Shown: positions 16,486 through 24,543 of the stretch, piece by piece | Layout of the letters: every line of letters begins with the position of its first letter | Position numbering within the stretch: the first letter of the stretch is position 1 | NCBI RefSeq assembly: GCF_010731615.1 | Contig: NZ_AP022618.1 | Span: 2,108,001-2,172,000, forward strand | Origin: Mycolicibacterium insubricum | GTDB lineage: Bacteria; Actinomycetota; Actinomycetes; Mycobacteriales; Mycobacteriaceae | Direction: 5' to 3' | Length of the DNA stretch: 64,000 bases | Notes under the pieces: generated by a model | Seen by the model: the letters and a program-made list of their open reading frames with translations, nothing else | Database searches by the model: none | Told to the model about the DNA's origin: nothing | Translations under genes and position numbers: made by a program

Positions 16486-17352
16486 GTGCTCGCGCTGATT
16501 GCTCTGCCCTGTCACCGTCGATCTGTGGGCGCCAGGGATGTGACGAGGACCGATAGCCGGCTCGCTGCGCGGTGCGCGGCGGTGGCTTCTTTCGGTGCGG
16601 CCGTCATCCACTTTGCGGTGACACCGATGCATTGGCGGGATTGGTTGCCCTCCGGGGTTTTCTTCGCGGCATTGGCGACGTTCCAACTGGTTTGGGCTTT
16701 TTTCGCGTGGTCGCGGCCGGGGGCTTTGGTGCTGTCGGCCGGGATTGTGGCCAATGTCGGGACGGCTGGTTTGTGGGTGATGGCGTGCGTTAGCGGACCG
16801 CCTTTTGGGCCGGCGGCCGGTGAGCCCGAGGCTGTGGGGGCCGCGGGGATCTGTGTGCTGCTGCTGCAGTGCTATGTCGTCATGGGTTCGGCGTGGGCGT
16901 GGTCGCGGAAGTATCAGGCTGACGAGGTCTCGGGTTTGGGTAGGTCAGTGGTTTTGATGGGTGCGAGCACGATCATGGCGGGAGCTGTGACGGTTGGCTT
17001 GGCGGCAAGCCTGCAGGGTCATGGTCATCATCACCACGGAGCTGCTGTGGAGGCGCAGGGTGGGCACCACGCCACTCCCGAGGCGAACATGGAGGGTCAC
17101 CAGCATCCCTTGGAGGCGCAGGTTCCCGATGCCGATGGCGTGAGGACACCGCCACTGCCGTTGCAGCAGGACGGCCAGGGGCTGCCGGTGACGGATATGT
17201 CACTCGACATGGATGCCGATCAGGGCCATTCGGCTCCGGCCGATTCGCCGGTGGTGGCGCCGGGGGCGAAAACGGCACCGCCGGAATCGGAGTCGCCGGA
17301 GTCGGATTCAGGTGGCGAGACTGACGGTCACCAACACCATCACGACGACTGA
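16486..17352 (+). CDS. His-rich membrane protein of unknown function
   Basis: 288 residues from the first GTG; a second in-frame GTG at 16540 would give 270. Four hydrophobic helices fall in the first 180 residues (around F-G-A-A-V-I-H-F, L-V-W-A-F-F-A-W, C-V-L-L-L-Q-C and I-M-A-G-A-V-T-V). A soluble tail follows with H-G-H-H-H-H-G, G-G-H-H and a final H-Q-H-H-H-D-D. The tail looks suited to binding divalent or Cu ions on one side of the membrane. It converges with the leftward copper operon. I do not recognise the family; the metal role is inferred from composition and place. Confidence 0.75.
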   Translation: MLALIALPCHRRSVGARDVTRTDSRLAARCAAVASFGAAVIHFAVTPMHWRDWLPSGVFFAALATFQLVWAFFAWSRPGALVLSAGIVANVGTAGLWVMACVSGPPFGPAAGEPEAVGAAGICVLLLQCYVVMGSAWAWSRKYQADEVSGLGRSVVLMGASTIMAGAVTVGLAASLQGHGHHHHGAAVEAQGGHHATPEANMEGHQHPLEAQVPDADGVRTPPLPLQQDGQGLPVTDMSLDMDADQGHSAPADSPVVAPGAKTAPPESESPESDSGGETDGHQHHHDD

Positions 17353-17370
17353 GGCTGCCGCAGCGGTGAG

Positions 17371-18480
17371 TTAGTGGTGCCCGCTGTGCGGGTTGGGCGG
17401 GCTTTCCTGTGGGGCGGCGGTGGTGTGTGCTGGGATGTCGAGAGTGGTTGTGGCGGCAGCTGCGGGCGCCGGTGGGCGGGGTGAGTAGCTGATGCCGTTG
17501 GGTGCGGCGGCGACCGGGATGGTTGCCGACACCGACAGGCTTGTCAGGTCGATGGCGGAGACGGTGTTGTCGTAGCTGTTGGTGACCCACGCGAAGTGTC
17601 CGGTGGTGTCGATCGCGACGCCGTGTGGGCCGGATCCGGTGGGCACGGTTGACCGGGTGGTCATCGCGGCGGTGTCGATGACCGACAGGGTGCGGCCCGG
17701 CTTGTCGCGGCTGCCTTGGTCGGCGGACACGATGGTCTTCTCGTCGGGGGTCAGATACAGCTGGACGGCAGGGGTGGGCACGGCCGCGGCTTCGAGCACT
17801 TTGCGTTGGGACAGATCGACTTTCACCACTCTGGGCGGATCGGTGATCCCGGTGTAGGCGTATCGGCCGTCGGCGCTCACGGCGACCTGTACGGGGGATG
17901 TGCCCACCGGCACTGCGCCGACGGCGCGGTCGGTGGCCGGGTCGATCAGGTCCAGGGCGCCGGCCGTCATGTTCGCCACCACGATCACTGAACCTCCGGA
18001 AGCCGGCCGCATCCCGTGCGGCATCCCGCCGAGGGTGATCTCGCCGGCCGGGATCAGGCCCTGCCCCTGATACACCGACACAGTGCCGTCCCCGGCGTTG
18101 GTGACGTAGACCTTGCCGTTGGGTGCCTCGATGACGTGGGCGGGGTGGGATCCGGTCGGGGCCGTGGCGGTGACCCGGTAGGTCATCGGGTCGATGGCGA
18201 CCACCATGTCGGCGCCGCTGGTTGCGTACACCACTGCGCCGTCACGAACGGCCTGAACGTTGTGGGGGGCGTTGATGCCGGTCATGGTCATGGCTATCGA
18301 GTGGGTGGCCGCGTCGATGACACTGAGGCTGTCGGCGCCTTCGTCGGCGACCCAAACCGAACCGGTCGCGGCGGCCGCTGGCGGTGCGGAGGGGGCGGCG
18401 TTTTGGCGTCCCGAACAGGCGCCCAGGCTCAAGCAGGCCACGCTCAGCGTCGCGGCGGTGAGGAATCGTGCGGTGGCCAT
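17371..18480 (-). CDS. Exported YVTN-type beta-propeller lipoprotein
   Basis: A 369-residue lipoprotein with the lipobox L-G-A-C about residue 22. Repeated blades carry V-W-V-A-D, V-Y-V-T-N-A-G-D-G-T-V-S-V and A-W-V-T-N-S-Y-D-N-T-V-S-A-I-D, diagnostic of the YncE/YVTN propeller family. The C-terminus is Pro/Ala-rich and ends H-S-G-H-H, adding possible metal ligands. Propellers of this type are binding scaffolds; no catalytic site is visible. Last gene of the leftward operon, 42 nt after the preceding gene. Confidence 0.85.
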   Translation of the reverse strand: MATARFLTAATLSVACLSLGACSGRQNAAPSAPPAAAATGSVWVADEGADSLSVIDAATHSIAMTMTGINAPHNVQAVRDGAVVYATSGADMVVAIDPMTYRVTATAPTGSHPAHVIEAPNGKVYVTNAGDGTVSVYQGQGLIPAGEITLGGMPHGMRPASGGSVIVVANMTAGALDLIDPATDRAVGAVPVGTSPVQVAVSADGRYAYTGITDPPRVVKVDLSQRKVLEAAAVPTPAVQLYLTPDEKTIVSADQGSRDKPGRTLSVIDTAAMTTRSTVPTGSGPHGVAIDTTGHFAWVTNSYDNTVSAIDLTSLSVSATIPVAAAPNGISYSPRPPAPAAAATTTLDIPAHTTAAPQESPPNPHSGHH

Positions 18481-18522
18481 GGCGGCCCCCTTGCCTGTGT
18501 GGTGCTTCCTAGGGTGTCAACG

Positions 18523-18984
18523 CTAGTGGCCGTGGTCGAAGACGACCAGGGTGTGGGCGAGTGCCCCGTCGACGAAATAGGCGCGGCAGTCGAAATGGTC
18601 CTCGATCGTGGAGCCGACTTCGCTGGGCGCGTGGGTCACGCCGGAGACGTTGAGCACGGTGATGCGCGAGGCGTCGATACCGGTGAGCGGTTCGCTGGCG
18701 TTGAGCGAGGAGAAGTCCCGGCCGTCGGTGTCGAGGGTGCTCGCCTCGGTGCGAAGCTCCGTGATGGTGGCTGCGGCGGGGGAGACCAGTCGCTGCAGCA
18801 CGTCGGACTGGCATCGCTGCTGGGCCAGCTCTGCGGCGGTGGGGGCGTGTTCGCCCGGTCCTGCCGGTCGCAGCGCACCGGTGCCCACGGCGATCGCGGC
18901 GGCCCCCGCCCCGGCACCGACCAGCCCGGCGGTCCACCAGAGTCGGCGGCGCCCGCCGTGCTGATCACCGTGGTGGTTGCTCAT
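18523..18984 (-). CDS. Small membrane-anchored exported protein, unknown
   Basis: 153 residues. The N-terminus S-N-H-H-G-D-Q-H-G-G-R-R-R-L-W-W precedes one hydrophobic helix, so the rest should be outside the membrane. The basic R-R-R before the helix could be a Tat-like or signal-anchor start. Two Cys (Q-Q-R-C and F-D-C-R) could pair. It starts in a 4-nt overlap with the end of the L,D-transpeptidase gene, which argues for linked function. I do not recognise it. Confidence 0.75.
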   Translation of the reverse strand: MSNHHGDQHGGRRRLWWTAGLVGAGAGAAAIAVGTGALRPAGPGEHAPTAAELAQQRCQSDVLQRLVSPAAATITELRTEASTLDTDGRDFSSLNASEPLTGIDASRITVLNVSGVTHAPSEVGSTIEDHFDCRAYFVDGALAHTLVVFDHGH

Positions 18985-20336
18985 CGGCTCCCGGGTCCGT
19001 CCGGTGTGCTCGCCGCGTTGTTGCCCGCAGGTGGCGGCGGGCTGGGGGTGGCTGTGCCGCCGGCGAGCCACTGCGGCCACGGCACGCTCCAATCCCCGTT
19101 CTGCCACAGTTCCAGCGGAGCTCCGCCGGTGTCGCGGACCTCGACGACGTCGCCGGGCTGGGAGAAATCGTAGAACCAGCGGGCATTGTCGGCGCTGAGG
19201 TTCAAACAGCCGTGGGAGACGTTGGTGTTGCCCTGCGCCCACACGGTGTCTTCGAGTTCATGCAGGTAGATACCGTCGGTGCTGATGCGGGTCGCCCAGT
19301 TGATCGTTTCCTTGTAGCCCAGCCGGGAGTTGATCGGCAGCCCGTAGGTCGAGGAGTCCATGACGACCGGGTTGGCCTTGTCCATCACGGTGTAGACGCC
19401 GGGCTGGGTCCAGAAGCTGATGGTGCGCCCGCCGATGGTTTCACTGCCGCCCATGCCCATCGAGGTGGGCATGGTGCGCACCAGCTTTCCGTTGCTGAAC
19501 ACGCTGACCTGCTTGGTGATGTCGTTGGCGATCGAGACGTGGGCGTCGCCGATGCGGAAGCTGACCGCGGTGTCGGCCTGCCCGTAGAGGCCGTCGCCGA
19601 GGGGAACGCCGTAGATGTTGGCTGCCACCGACACGGTGGTTCCCGGCGTGTAGTAGTGGCGGGGCCGCCAGTGCGCGGTGGCGTCGTCGAGCCACGTCCA
19701 GGCGCCCTCGACCGGCGGGTCGGTAGTGACCCGCAGGGTGCGCTGGGCGGCGGCGCGGTCGGGGACGGGTTCGTCGAACCGGGCGACCACAACGGTTCCG
19801 ATGCCGTAGGTGCCGCCGTCGACCAAATTCTGGTTGCCGGTGGTGGTCAGCCGCACCGCGGCCTGATTGCCCGGGATCAGGGTGGTGAAACTCGACACCA
19901 GAGCCCGGGTCGTCTGGTCTTCACCGCGGCCGGTGGCGGTCACGGTGTAGGTGCGGCCGTACCCCAACGGCACGGTCGGTTTCCACACCGTGTTGTCCGG
20001 GGTCACCACCGCGTCGATGGGCTTGCCGGCGTCGTTGACCATCCTCACGCTCAGCAGGGTCCCGGCGGTCGCGGTGACGGTGACCGGTGCGAGCGGATCG
20101 ACGTGCTGCGCATTCGGTGCAAGGCTCATCGACAGCGTGACCGGAGCCGGTGGCACCACGGCGCGGTGGGAGTCGGGGGCCGACTCGGCGTGACGGGCAC
20201 ACAGCAGCGGCGGGCAGCTCAACGCGCTGGGCATCGCGACCACTACGGCGAGCAGGACCGCCAGGTGCACGATCAGTAGCGCACGCCGCCGCAGATGCCT
20301 GGGTCCGGTTATCGCGGTAGTTCGGCCGGTGTGCAA
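18981..20336 (-). CDS. L,D-transpeptidase with Ig-like domain (YkuD family)
   Basis: A 451-residue cell-wall enzyme that forms 3-3 (meso-DAP to meso-DAP) peptidoglycan cross-links in mycobacteria. A signal helix (L-I-V-H-L-A-V-L-L-A) is followed by Ig-like domains about 70-250. The YkuD catalytic domain about 255-400 has the motif H-E...N-V-S-H-G-C-L-N-L-S with catalytic Cys, and a C-terminal cap ends in a Pro-rich tail. The start is TTG 20336, 6 nt after the previous stop. Chromosomal Ldts lie elsewhere in mycobacteria, so this is an extra copy within a copper operon. Confidence 0.92.
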   Translation of the reverse strand: MHTGRTTAITGPRHLRRRALLIVHLAVLLAVVVAMPSALSCPPLLCARHAESAPDSHRAVVPPAPVTLSMSLAPNAQHVDPLAPVTVTATAGTLLSVRMVNDAGKPIDAVVTPDNTVWKPTVPLGYGRTYTVTATGRGEDQTTRALVSSFTTLIPGNQAAVRLTTTGNQNLVDGGTYGIGTVVVARFDEPVPDRAAAQRTLRVTTDPPVEGAWTWLDDATAHWRPRHYYTPGTTVSVAANIYGVPLGDGLYGQADTAVSFRIGDAHVSIANDITKQVSVFSNGKLVRTMPTSMGMGGSETIGGRTISFWTQPGVYTVMDKANPVVMDSSTYGLPINSRLGYKETINWATRISTDGIYLHELEDTVWAQGNTNVSHGCLNLSADNARWFYDFSQPGDVVEVRDTGGAPLELWQNGDWSVPWPQWLAGGTATPSPPPPAGNNAASTPDGPGSR

Positions 20337-20342
20337 CTGCGC

Positions 20343-21698
20343 TCATCCTCCGAAGAGTAGGTACAACCCGGTCAGGGTGTAGGCGACCATCACCAGCATC
20401 ATGGCGAGTTGTCCGGTCAGTTGGTGGCCCACCGGTATCACCCGCAGCGCCTGATCGTGGGCGGCGAGGACACCCACGACGTGGCCGGCCACCACGCAGG
20501 CGACCTTGATGGTCCACAGCAGCGTCGGGTTCAGCGACAGCACATAGACCACGTCGCCGGAATCGAGCCCGAACAGCTGCCAGCCTGCGCCCAAGGGGTC
20601 GGCCAGACGGACCACCGTCTCCTGGCCGCGCTCGACCAGGTAGGACAGGTAGTGGGCGAAGATGTAGCCCACGACGATCGGAATGAGGCAGTGCGCCAGC
20701 CGGCCGGGCAACTCGCGGCGCTGCTCGCGGGTGACGCCGCCGGTCGCGCGGGCCGCGGCCGAAAACGTCACGCCCACAACGGCGACGAAGACCAGCAGGC
20801 CAACGGTCCTGATTGCGGAGCCGCCGCCGGCCTCACCGACGAGCGGTACGCCGGCGGCGTTGCGGTCGACGAAGTTGCGGAAGCCTGTGAACCCGGAGAA
20901 GCTGTCGAAGGCCGTGGAGCCGAGAAGCATCGCCATCACCGCGACGGTGCCGGGCCGCACCGGCAGGGTGGGCAGGTGATCGAGCGGGTTTCCCACCACG
21001 ATGCGTCCGGTAGCGGTGTTGCGCCGCAACGGCGCCAGCCGGGACACGGTCATGCTGTACACCTCGAAGGGATCCGCGCGGGCGAACCACCGCGACCCGA
21101 ACACCGCCGCGCCGGCGAACATGGCGATGGCGTAGGCGAGGATCCACAGCTTGATCGCCCCCAGTGAGCCGGGATCGGGGCTGGCCAGTTCCAGCCACAC
21201 GAACGCGAACAGGCCTGCCGCCGCCGGCCAGTATCCCCAGCGTTGCGGGTATCCCCGAGGTGGATGCCCGGTCCGCTTGCCGCCCAGAAGTCCCCAGAGG
21301 GTGCGCACCGGGGAGATCACCCGCCAGACGGGCCCGAGGAGGACCGAGACGGCGACCAGACCAACCCAGAGCAGGACGTAGAACGAGCCCGGCAGGGCGT
21401 TATCGGCGTTCTGCGGTCCCCAGATTGCCGCGATGCCAACCCACACCGTGACCAGCAGCGCCGCCGCCGCGAGGATGCTGCGCACGGGGCGCGAGTCCAC
21501 GGCGGTGGTCACCCAGCCCGGCAAGGCGCGCCCGGGTTTGGCCGGGTCGAACTTCGGTGTGCGCCAGGCAACCGCGACGACGGCGAAGGTCAGGATCAGT
21601 GCCCACACACCGCCGACGAGGGCATAGTTCAGGGGGATCGGCAGATCGGTGGAACCGCCCACCCCGTGGGCGAGGACGGTCTCGCCTGCCTCGCTCAT
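20343..21698 (-). CDS. Polytopic membrane protein of the copper operon
   Basis: A 451-residue protein with about ten to twelve hydrophobic helices. It begins S-E-A-G-E-T-V-L-A-H-G-V-G-G-S-T-D-L-P-I-P, a start shared by actinobacterial membrane proteins that databases often label fenitrothion hydrolase by distant similarity; nothing here supports that activity. Set next to a YcnI protein and a cupredoxin-like lipoprotein, it may move or sense copper, as CopD/YcnJ does. It lacks an obvious CopD His pattern, so this is a guess from neighbours. ATG overlaps the upstream gene by 4 nt. Confidence 0.8.
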   Translation of the reverse strand: MSEAGETVLAHGVGGSTDLPIPLNYALVGGVWALILTFAVVAVAWRTPKFDPAKPGRALPGWVTTAVDSRPVRSILAAAALLVTVWVGIAAIWGPQNADNALPGSFYVLLWVGLVAVSVLLGPVWRVISPVRTLWGLLGGKRTGHPPRGYPQRWGYWPAAAGLFAFVWLELASPDPGSLGAIKLWILAYAIAMFAGAAVFGSRWFARADPFEVYSMTVSRLAPLRRNTATGRIVVGNPLDHLPTLPVRPGTVAVMAMLLGSTAFDSFSGFTGFRNFVDRNAAGVPLVGEAGGGSAIRTVGLLVFVAVVGVTFSAAARATGGVTREQRRELPGRLAHCLIPIVVGYIFAHYLSYLVERGQETVVRLADPLGAGWQLFGLDSGDVVYVLSLNPTLLWTIKVACVVAGHVVGVLAAHDQALRVIPVGHQLTGQLAMMLVMVAYTLTGLYLLFGG

Positions 21699-22120
21699 CG
21701 GGGCCGGACCGTGATGGTGACGATGGTCCTGTTCAGATCGTGCAACTCCACGTCCACCTGACCGGGAACCTCGACGGTGAACTCGAAGCGCTGACCGGGA
21801 CGGGCCTGTACCTCGAAGACATGTTCGGGAATCGAATGCACGTGAATGCTGTCGGATGCATCGCTGTTGACCTCGAGTGTGATCGGCTCCCCCGCAACCG
21901 CCGTTGCCTCGGCGTTGGTGGGGGTCACGGTGCCCCCGGCGATGCTCACAGGGAGGAGTGTCCCGACCTGGGGCGGGGCGCTCGGAACGCCGGCCGCGGA
22001 CGTCAGCGGGGGGGCATTTCCCGACGCGGATGATTCCAGCGGGGGTGTCGCCGTCGAACCGCATCCCGAGCCGACAAGGGCGACGAGGACACCGAAGACG
22101 GCGAGTGTTGACCGGCGCAT
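21695..22120 (-). CDS. Cupredoxin-like lipoprotein
   Basis: A 141-residue lipoprotein with lipobox G-S-G-C about residue 20, then a Ser/Pro/Ala-rich linker. A beta-sandwich-like domain carries S-I-H-V-H-S-I-P-E-H-V-F-E-V and P-G-Q-R-F-E-F-T-V-E-V-P-G-Q-V-D-V-E-L-H. The fold resembles a plastocyanin-type domain with several His but no Cys in the C-terminal loop, so a classic type 1 copper site is not evident. It begins 4 nt after the YcnI gene and overlaps the membrane-protein gene. Confidence 0.75.
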   Translation of the reverse strand: MRRSTLAVFGVLVALVGSGCGSTATPPLESSASGNAPPLTSAAGVPSAPPQVGTLLPVSIAGGTVTPTNAEATAVAGEPITLEVNSDASDSIHVHSIPEHVFEVQARPGQRFEFTVEVPGQVDVELHDLNRTIVTITVRPR

Positions 22121-22124
22121 CGCG

Positions 22125-22826
22125 TCAGTGCACCGCGGGGTCGGGGGTCAGTGCCCGGGTGTCCGACGACGGGTCGCCGCCGGCGGGCCGGCGGGAGGCC
22201 CGGTCGATCGCGAACACCCCCAGGCCCAATCCGACGACCGAGAACCCCAGCGCGGTCCAGGCGATGACGGGCAGCAGCCCGCCGGTGGCCTGCTTCCCGA
22301 TGGTCACGGTGGGGACGGGGAACTTGGGCTTGTCGCCGCCGGTGCTCTGCTCGGTCCACGCTTCACTGGAGCCGTCGGAGAAGGTCTGTGTGGTGGGCAA
22401 GGCGAAGGTGTCGGCGTCGGGCATGGGCCCTAGGTAGAGGGCGAATTCCTGGAACTGCCCTTGCGGGAAGCCGCCACCGGGGGCCGCTGTCCAGGTCACT
22501 GTGCTGACCACCTCGTTGACCGGGGTTCCGTCGTCCTTGCGCAGCGGCGGGTCGATCTTGCGCTTCTGGATGTCCAGCGTCCAGCCCGCGACCGGTTCGG
22601 CCCGCACCGTCCGCAGCGGTGTCTCCTCGGGGATGCGGACTTCGACCTTGGTGGTGGGCGGCTTACCTGCCTCGGTGGGAACCCCCAGGGTGACCACGCC
22701 GAATCCGCCCGGGCCGGTGCCATCGAGGGTGGCGTCGACGTGGGCGGCCGCCGACGGGCTGAAAATCAGGGCCACGGCCGCGCTGACCAATAGGACTCCG
22801 GCTGTGCGCCGCAAGGGTGTGAACAT
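22125..22826 (-). CDS. YcnI family (DUF1775) copper-binding membrane protein
   Basis: A 233-residue protein: signal peptide ending S-A-A-A-H-V, a DUF1775 domain (about 30-180) and a C-terminal membrane helix with a short tail. In Bacillus YcnI the N-terminal His left after signal cleavage helps bind Cu(II); here His follows A-A-A in the same way. The W-T-A-A-P-G-G-G-F-P and F-A-L-Y-L-G-P-M-P segments are family hallmarks. ATG 22826 follows GGAGG. YcnI proteins usually accompany copper importers or sensors. Confidence 0.9.
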   Translation of the reverse strand: MFTPLRRTAGVLLVSAAVALIFSPSAAAHVDATLDGTGPGGFGVVTLGVPTEAGKPPTTKVEVRIPEETPLRTVRAEPVAGWTLDIQKRKIDPPLRKDDGTPVNEVVSTVTWTAAPGGGFPQGQFQEFALYLGPMPDADTFALPTTQTFSDGSSEAWTEQSTGGDKPKFPVPTVTIGKQATGGLLPVIAWTALGFSVVGLGLGVFAIDRASRRPAGGDPSSDTRALTPDPAVH

Positions 22827-22840
22827 CGGTACCTCCGTTG

Positions 22841-22892
22841 TGTTGGGTGTTGGGTGTTGGGTGTGGTGCGCGGACGCTCGGCGTGCCGAGCG
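22841..22892 (-). other. Intergenic hairpin and 7-bp repeats before the YcnI gene
   Basis: Three copies of TTGGGTG (22843-22863 on the plus strand) are followed by an 8-bp perfect stem with a 2-nt loop, CGCTCGGC-GT-GCCGAGCG (22875-22892). It lies between the small secreted protein gene and the YcnI gene inside the operon. It could act as an RNA stability or processing element; no U-run supports a terminator. Confidence 0.45.
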
Positions 22893-22915
22893 ACTCGTTT
22901 CGGAAATTGAGAGGG

Positions 22916-23224
22916 TTATCCGTGGCCGACGGGTGTGCAGTCCATCGGCATGTCGCTGTTGGGTGGCGGTAGCTGGTTCAGGCCGCCCACCTGCCCCGGT
23001 CGGGTCAGGGGGTTGTCGGCGCCAGGGTCTGTCTGAACGGCGGGCGGATGAGCCATGACGCTGCATCTGGTTGTGGAGTCGTCCTCGATGAAGGGTGCAC
23101 TGCCCAGCAATGACAGGGCGACGGCGGGGGCGGCGGCGATGACCGCGACAGCGCGGGTTTTGCGCCGTAGCTGTTGCAGGGCCGTGGTGAGCTTTCCGGC
23201 GATGCGGTGCGGGGGTGTGAACAT
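22916..23224 (-). CDS. Small secreted Cys/Met/His protein, copy 1
   Basis: 102 residues. A signal peptide (M-F-T-P-P-H-R-I-A-G ... A-V-A-L-S-L-L-G) precedes a mature domain of about 50 residues with M-A-H-P-P-A, Q-T-D-P-G, N-P-L-T-R-P-G-Q and D-M-P-M-D-C, ending G-H-G. Two Cys, several Met and His make copper binding plausible. The mature region is closely matched by the gene at 28891. ATG 23224 follows a GGAGGAA ribosome site. The family is not one I can name. Confidence 0.8.
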   Translation of the reverse strand: MFTPPHRIAGKLTTALQQLRRKTRAVAVIAAAPAVALSLLGSAPFIEDDSTTRCSVMAHPPAVQTDPGADNPLTRPGQVGGLNQLPPPNSDMPMDCTPVGHG

Positions 23225-23292
23225 GAGTTCCTCCAGTCGGTGTCGTGCGGGTTTCTGCTCGTCGGGACCCCGTTTCCGTGCGGGGCTGTTTG

Positions 23293-24543
23293 TCATGGGT
23301 TCGCCGTTGCCAGGTGGGCTTCCCGGAGGTGGCCGTTGCGGGCGAGGGTGTGCAGTGCGGCGGTGCAGAGCAGTCCGATGCCGGTCAGCGCCGTCCACAC
23401 GAGTACTCCCAGGCTGTGCTGGTTGGCGGCTTGCATCAGCGCCCCGGTGGCGACGTTGCCGGCCAGGATGCCGACGCCGACGATGGTGCTGTAGAAGCCG
23501 TAATGGGTGCCGACCAGTCGGCCGCCGGACAGGCCCACCACGGTGTCCATTTCGAAGGGGAACACCGCGGCCGAACCGATCGCCAGCACGGCGGTGCTCA
23601 GCAGCAGCGCCGCGATCCCAGCAGGTGTCCCGAACCGGGTGTCGGGCAACAGGATCAGCGGGGTGAAGGACAGTGCCACCACGGTCATGCCGATGACCAG
23701 GGAGCGGCTGGTTCCCCAGCGCGAGGAGAACCAGCGGGTGACCCGCAGTTGTGCGGCCACAGCCACCACGCCGGACACCACGAACAGCGCGGCGATCAGC
23801 AGCGCCTGGTGCTGGGGTGCAAGGTCCGCGGCGTGCAAAGGCAGGGCCAGATAGACCTGGAAGGACAGCACGTAGGAGCCGGTCATCGCCGCGGCGAACA
23901 GCAGGAAGGAGCGGTTGGCCAGCACGGCGCGCCAGTCCTGCCAGATCGAGGTCTGGTCCTCGACCGGGTCGGGGTCGCGGCGGGGCAGCGCGAAGAGCTG
24001 GGCGATGGTCAGCAGCGCGAACACCGCGGCCGCCGCGGCGGCGGTCGCCCGGAAGTCCACGGCCATGAACGCCAGGCCGACCAGCGGCCCGGCCAGGATG
24101 CCGGCCTGGTAGAAGACGTTGAACACTGCGAACGCCTCCACGCGGCGCTCCCCGGAATCGGCGGCCAGGTAGGCGCGCACGGCCGGGTTGAACAGCGCCC
24201 CGGCGAAACCCGTTGCAGCCGAGGCGATCAGCACCATGGGTAGTGATTGGGCGAACACCAGCAGCCCGAAGCCCGCGGTGCGCAGCAGGCAGCCCGCCAC
24301 GATGAGCGGTTTGCAGCCCAGCCGGTCGGCCAGGGTGCCGCCGACGATGAACATGCCCTGCTGGGAGAAGTTGCGCACCCCCAGCACCAGGCCGACCGCC
24401 CACGCCGCCAACCCCAGCGGCCCGGCCAGATAGCCGGCCAGGTAGGGCATCAGCATGTAGAAGCCGAGGTTGATGCCGAACTGGTTGATCATCAGCAACC
24501 GGCTCGGCCAGCCGAAACTGCGCCACGAAGCGACCACGCCCAT
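23293..24543 (-). CDS. MFS transporter (Rv0849-like)
   Basis: A 416-residue major facilitator with twelve predicted helices. The loop between helices 2 and 3 reads G-G-T-L-A-D-R-L-G-C-K-P, the MFS signature. ATG 24543 shares a base with the stop of the cysteine-synthase gene, so the two should be made together. In M. tuberculosis the copper-responsive lpqS-cysK2-Rv0849 genes have this same order. The substrate is unknown; export of a thiol or metal complex is a guess. Confidence 0.9.
   Translation of the reverse strand: MGVVASWRSFGWPSRLLMINQFGINLGFYMLMPYLAGYLAGPLGLAAWAVGLVLGVRNFSQQGMFIVGGTLADRLGCKPLIVAGCLLRTAGFGLLVFAQSLPMVLIASAATGFAGALFNPAVRAYLAADSGERRVEAFAVFNVFYQAGILAGPLVGLAFMAVDFRATAAAAAAVFALLTIAQLFALPRRDPDPVEDQTSIWQDWRAVLANRSFLLFAAAMTGSYVLSFQVYLALPLHAADLAPQHQALLIAALFVVSGVVAVAAQLRVTRWFSSRWGTSRSLVIGMTVVALSFTPLILLPDTRFGTPAGIAALLLSTAVLAIGSAAVFPFEMDTVVGLSGGRLVGTHYGFYSTIVGVGILAGNVATGALMQAANQHSLGVLVWTALTGIGLLCTAALHTLARNGHLREAHLATANP

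Noticed and set aside
20343..21698. Fenitrothion hydrolase activity for the polytopic protein
   Set aside because: The database label comes from distant similarity. No hydrolase motif is visible and context is copper.
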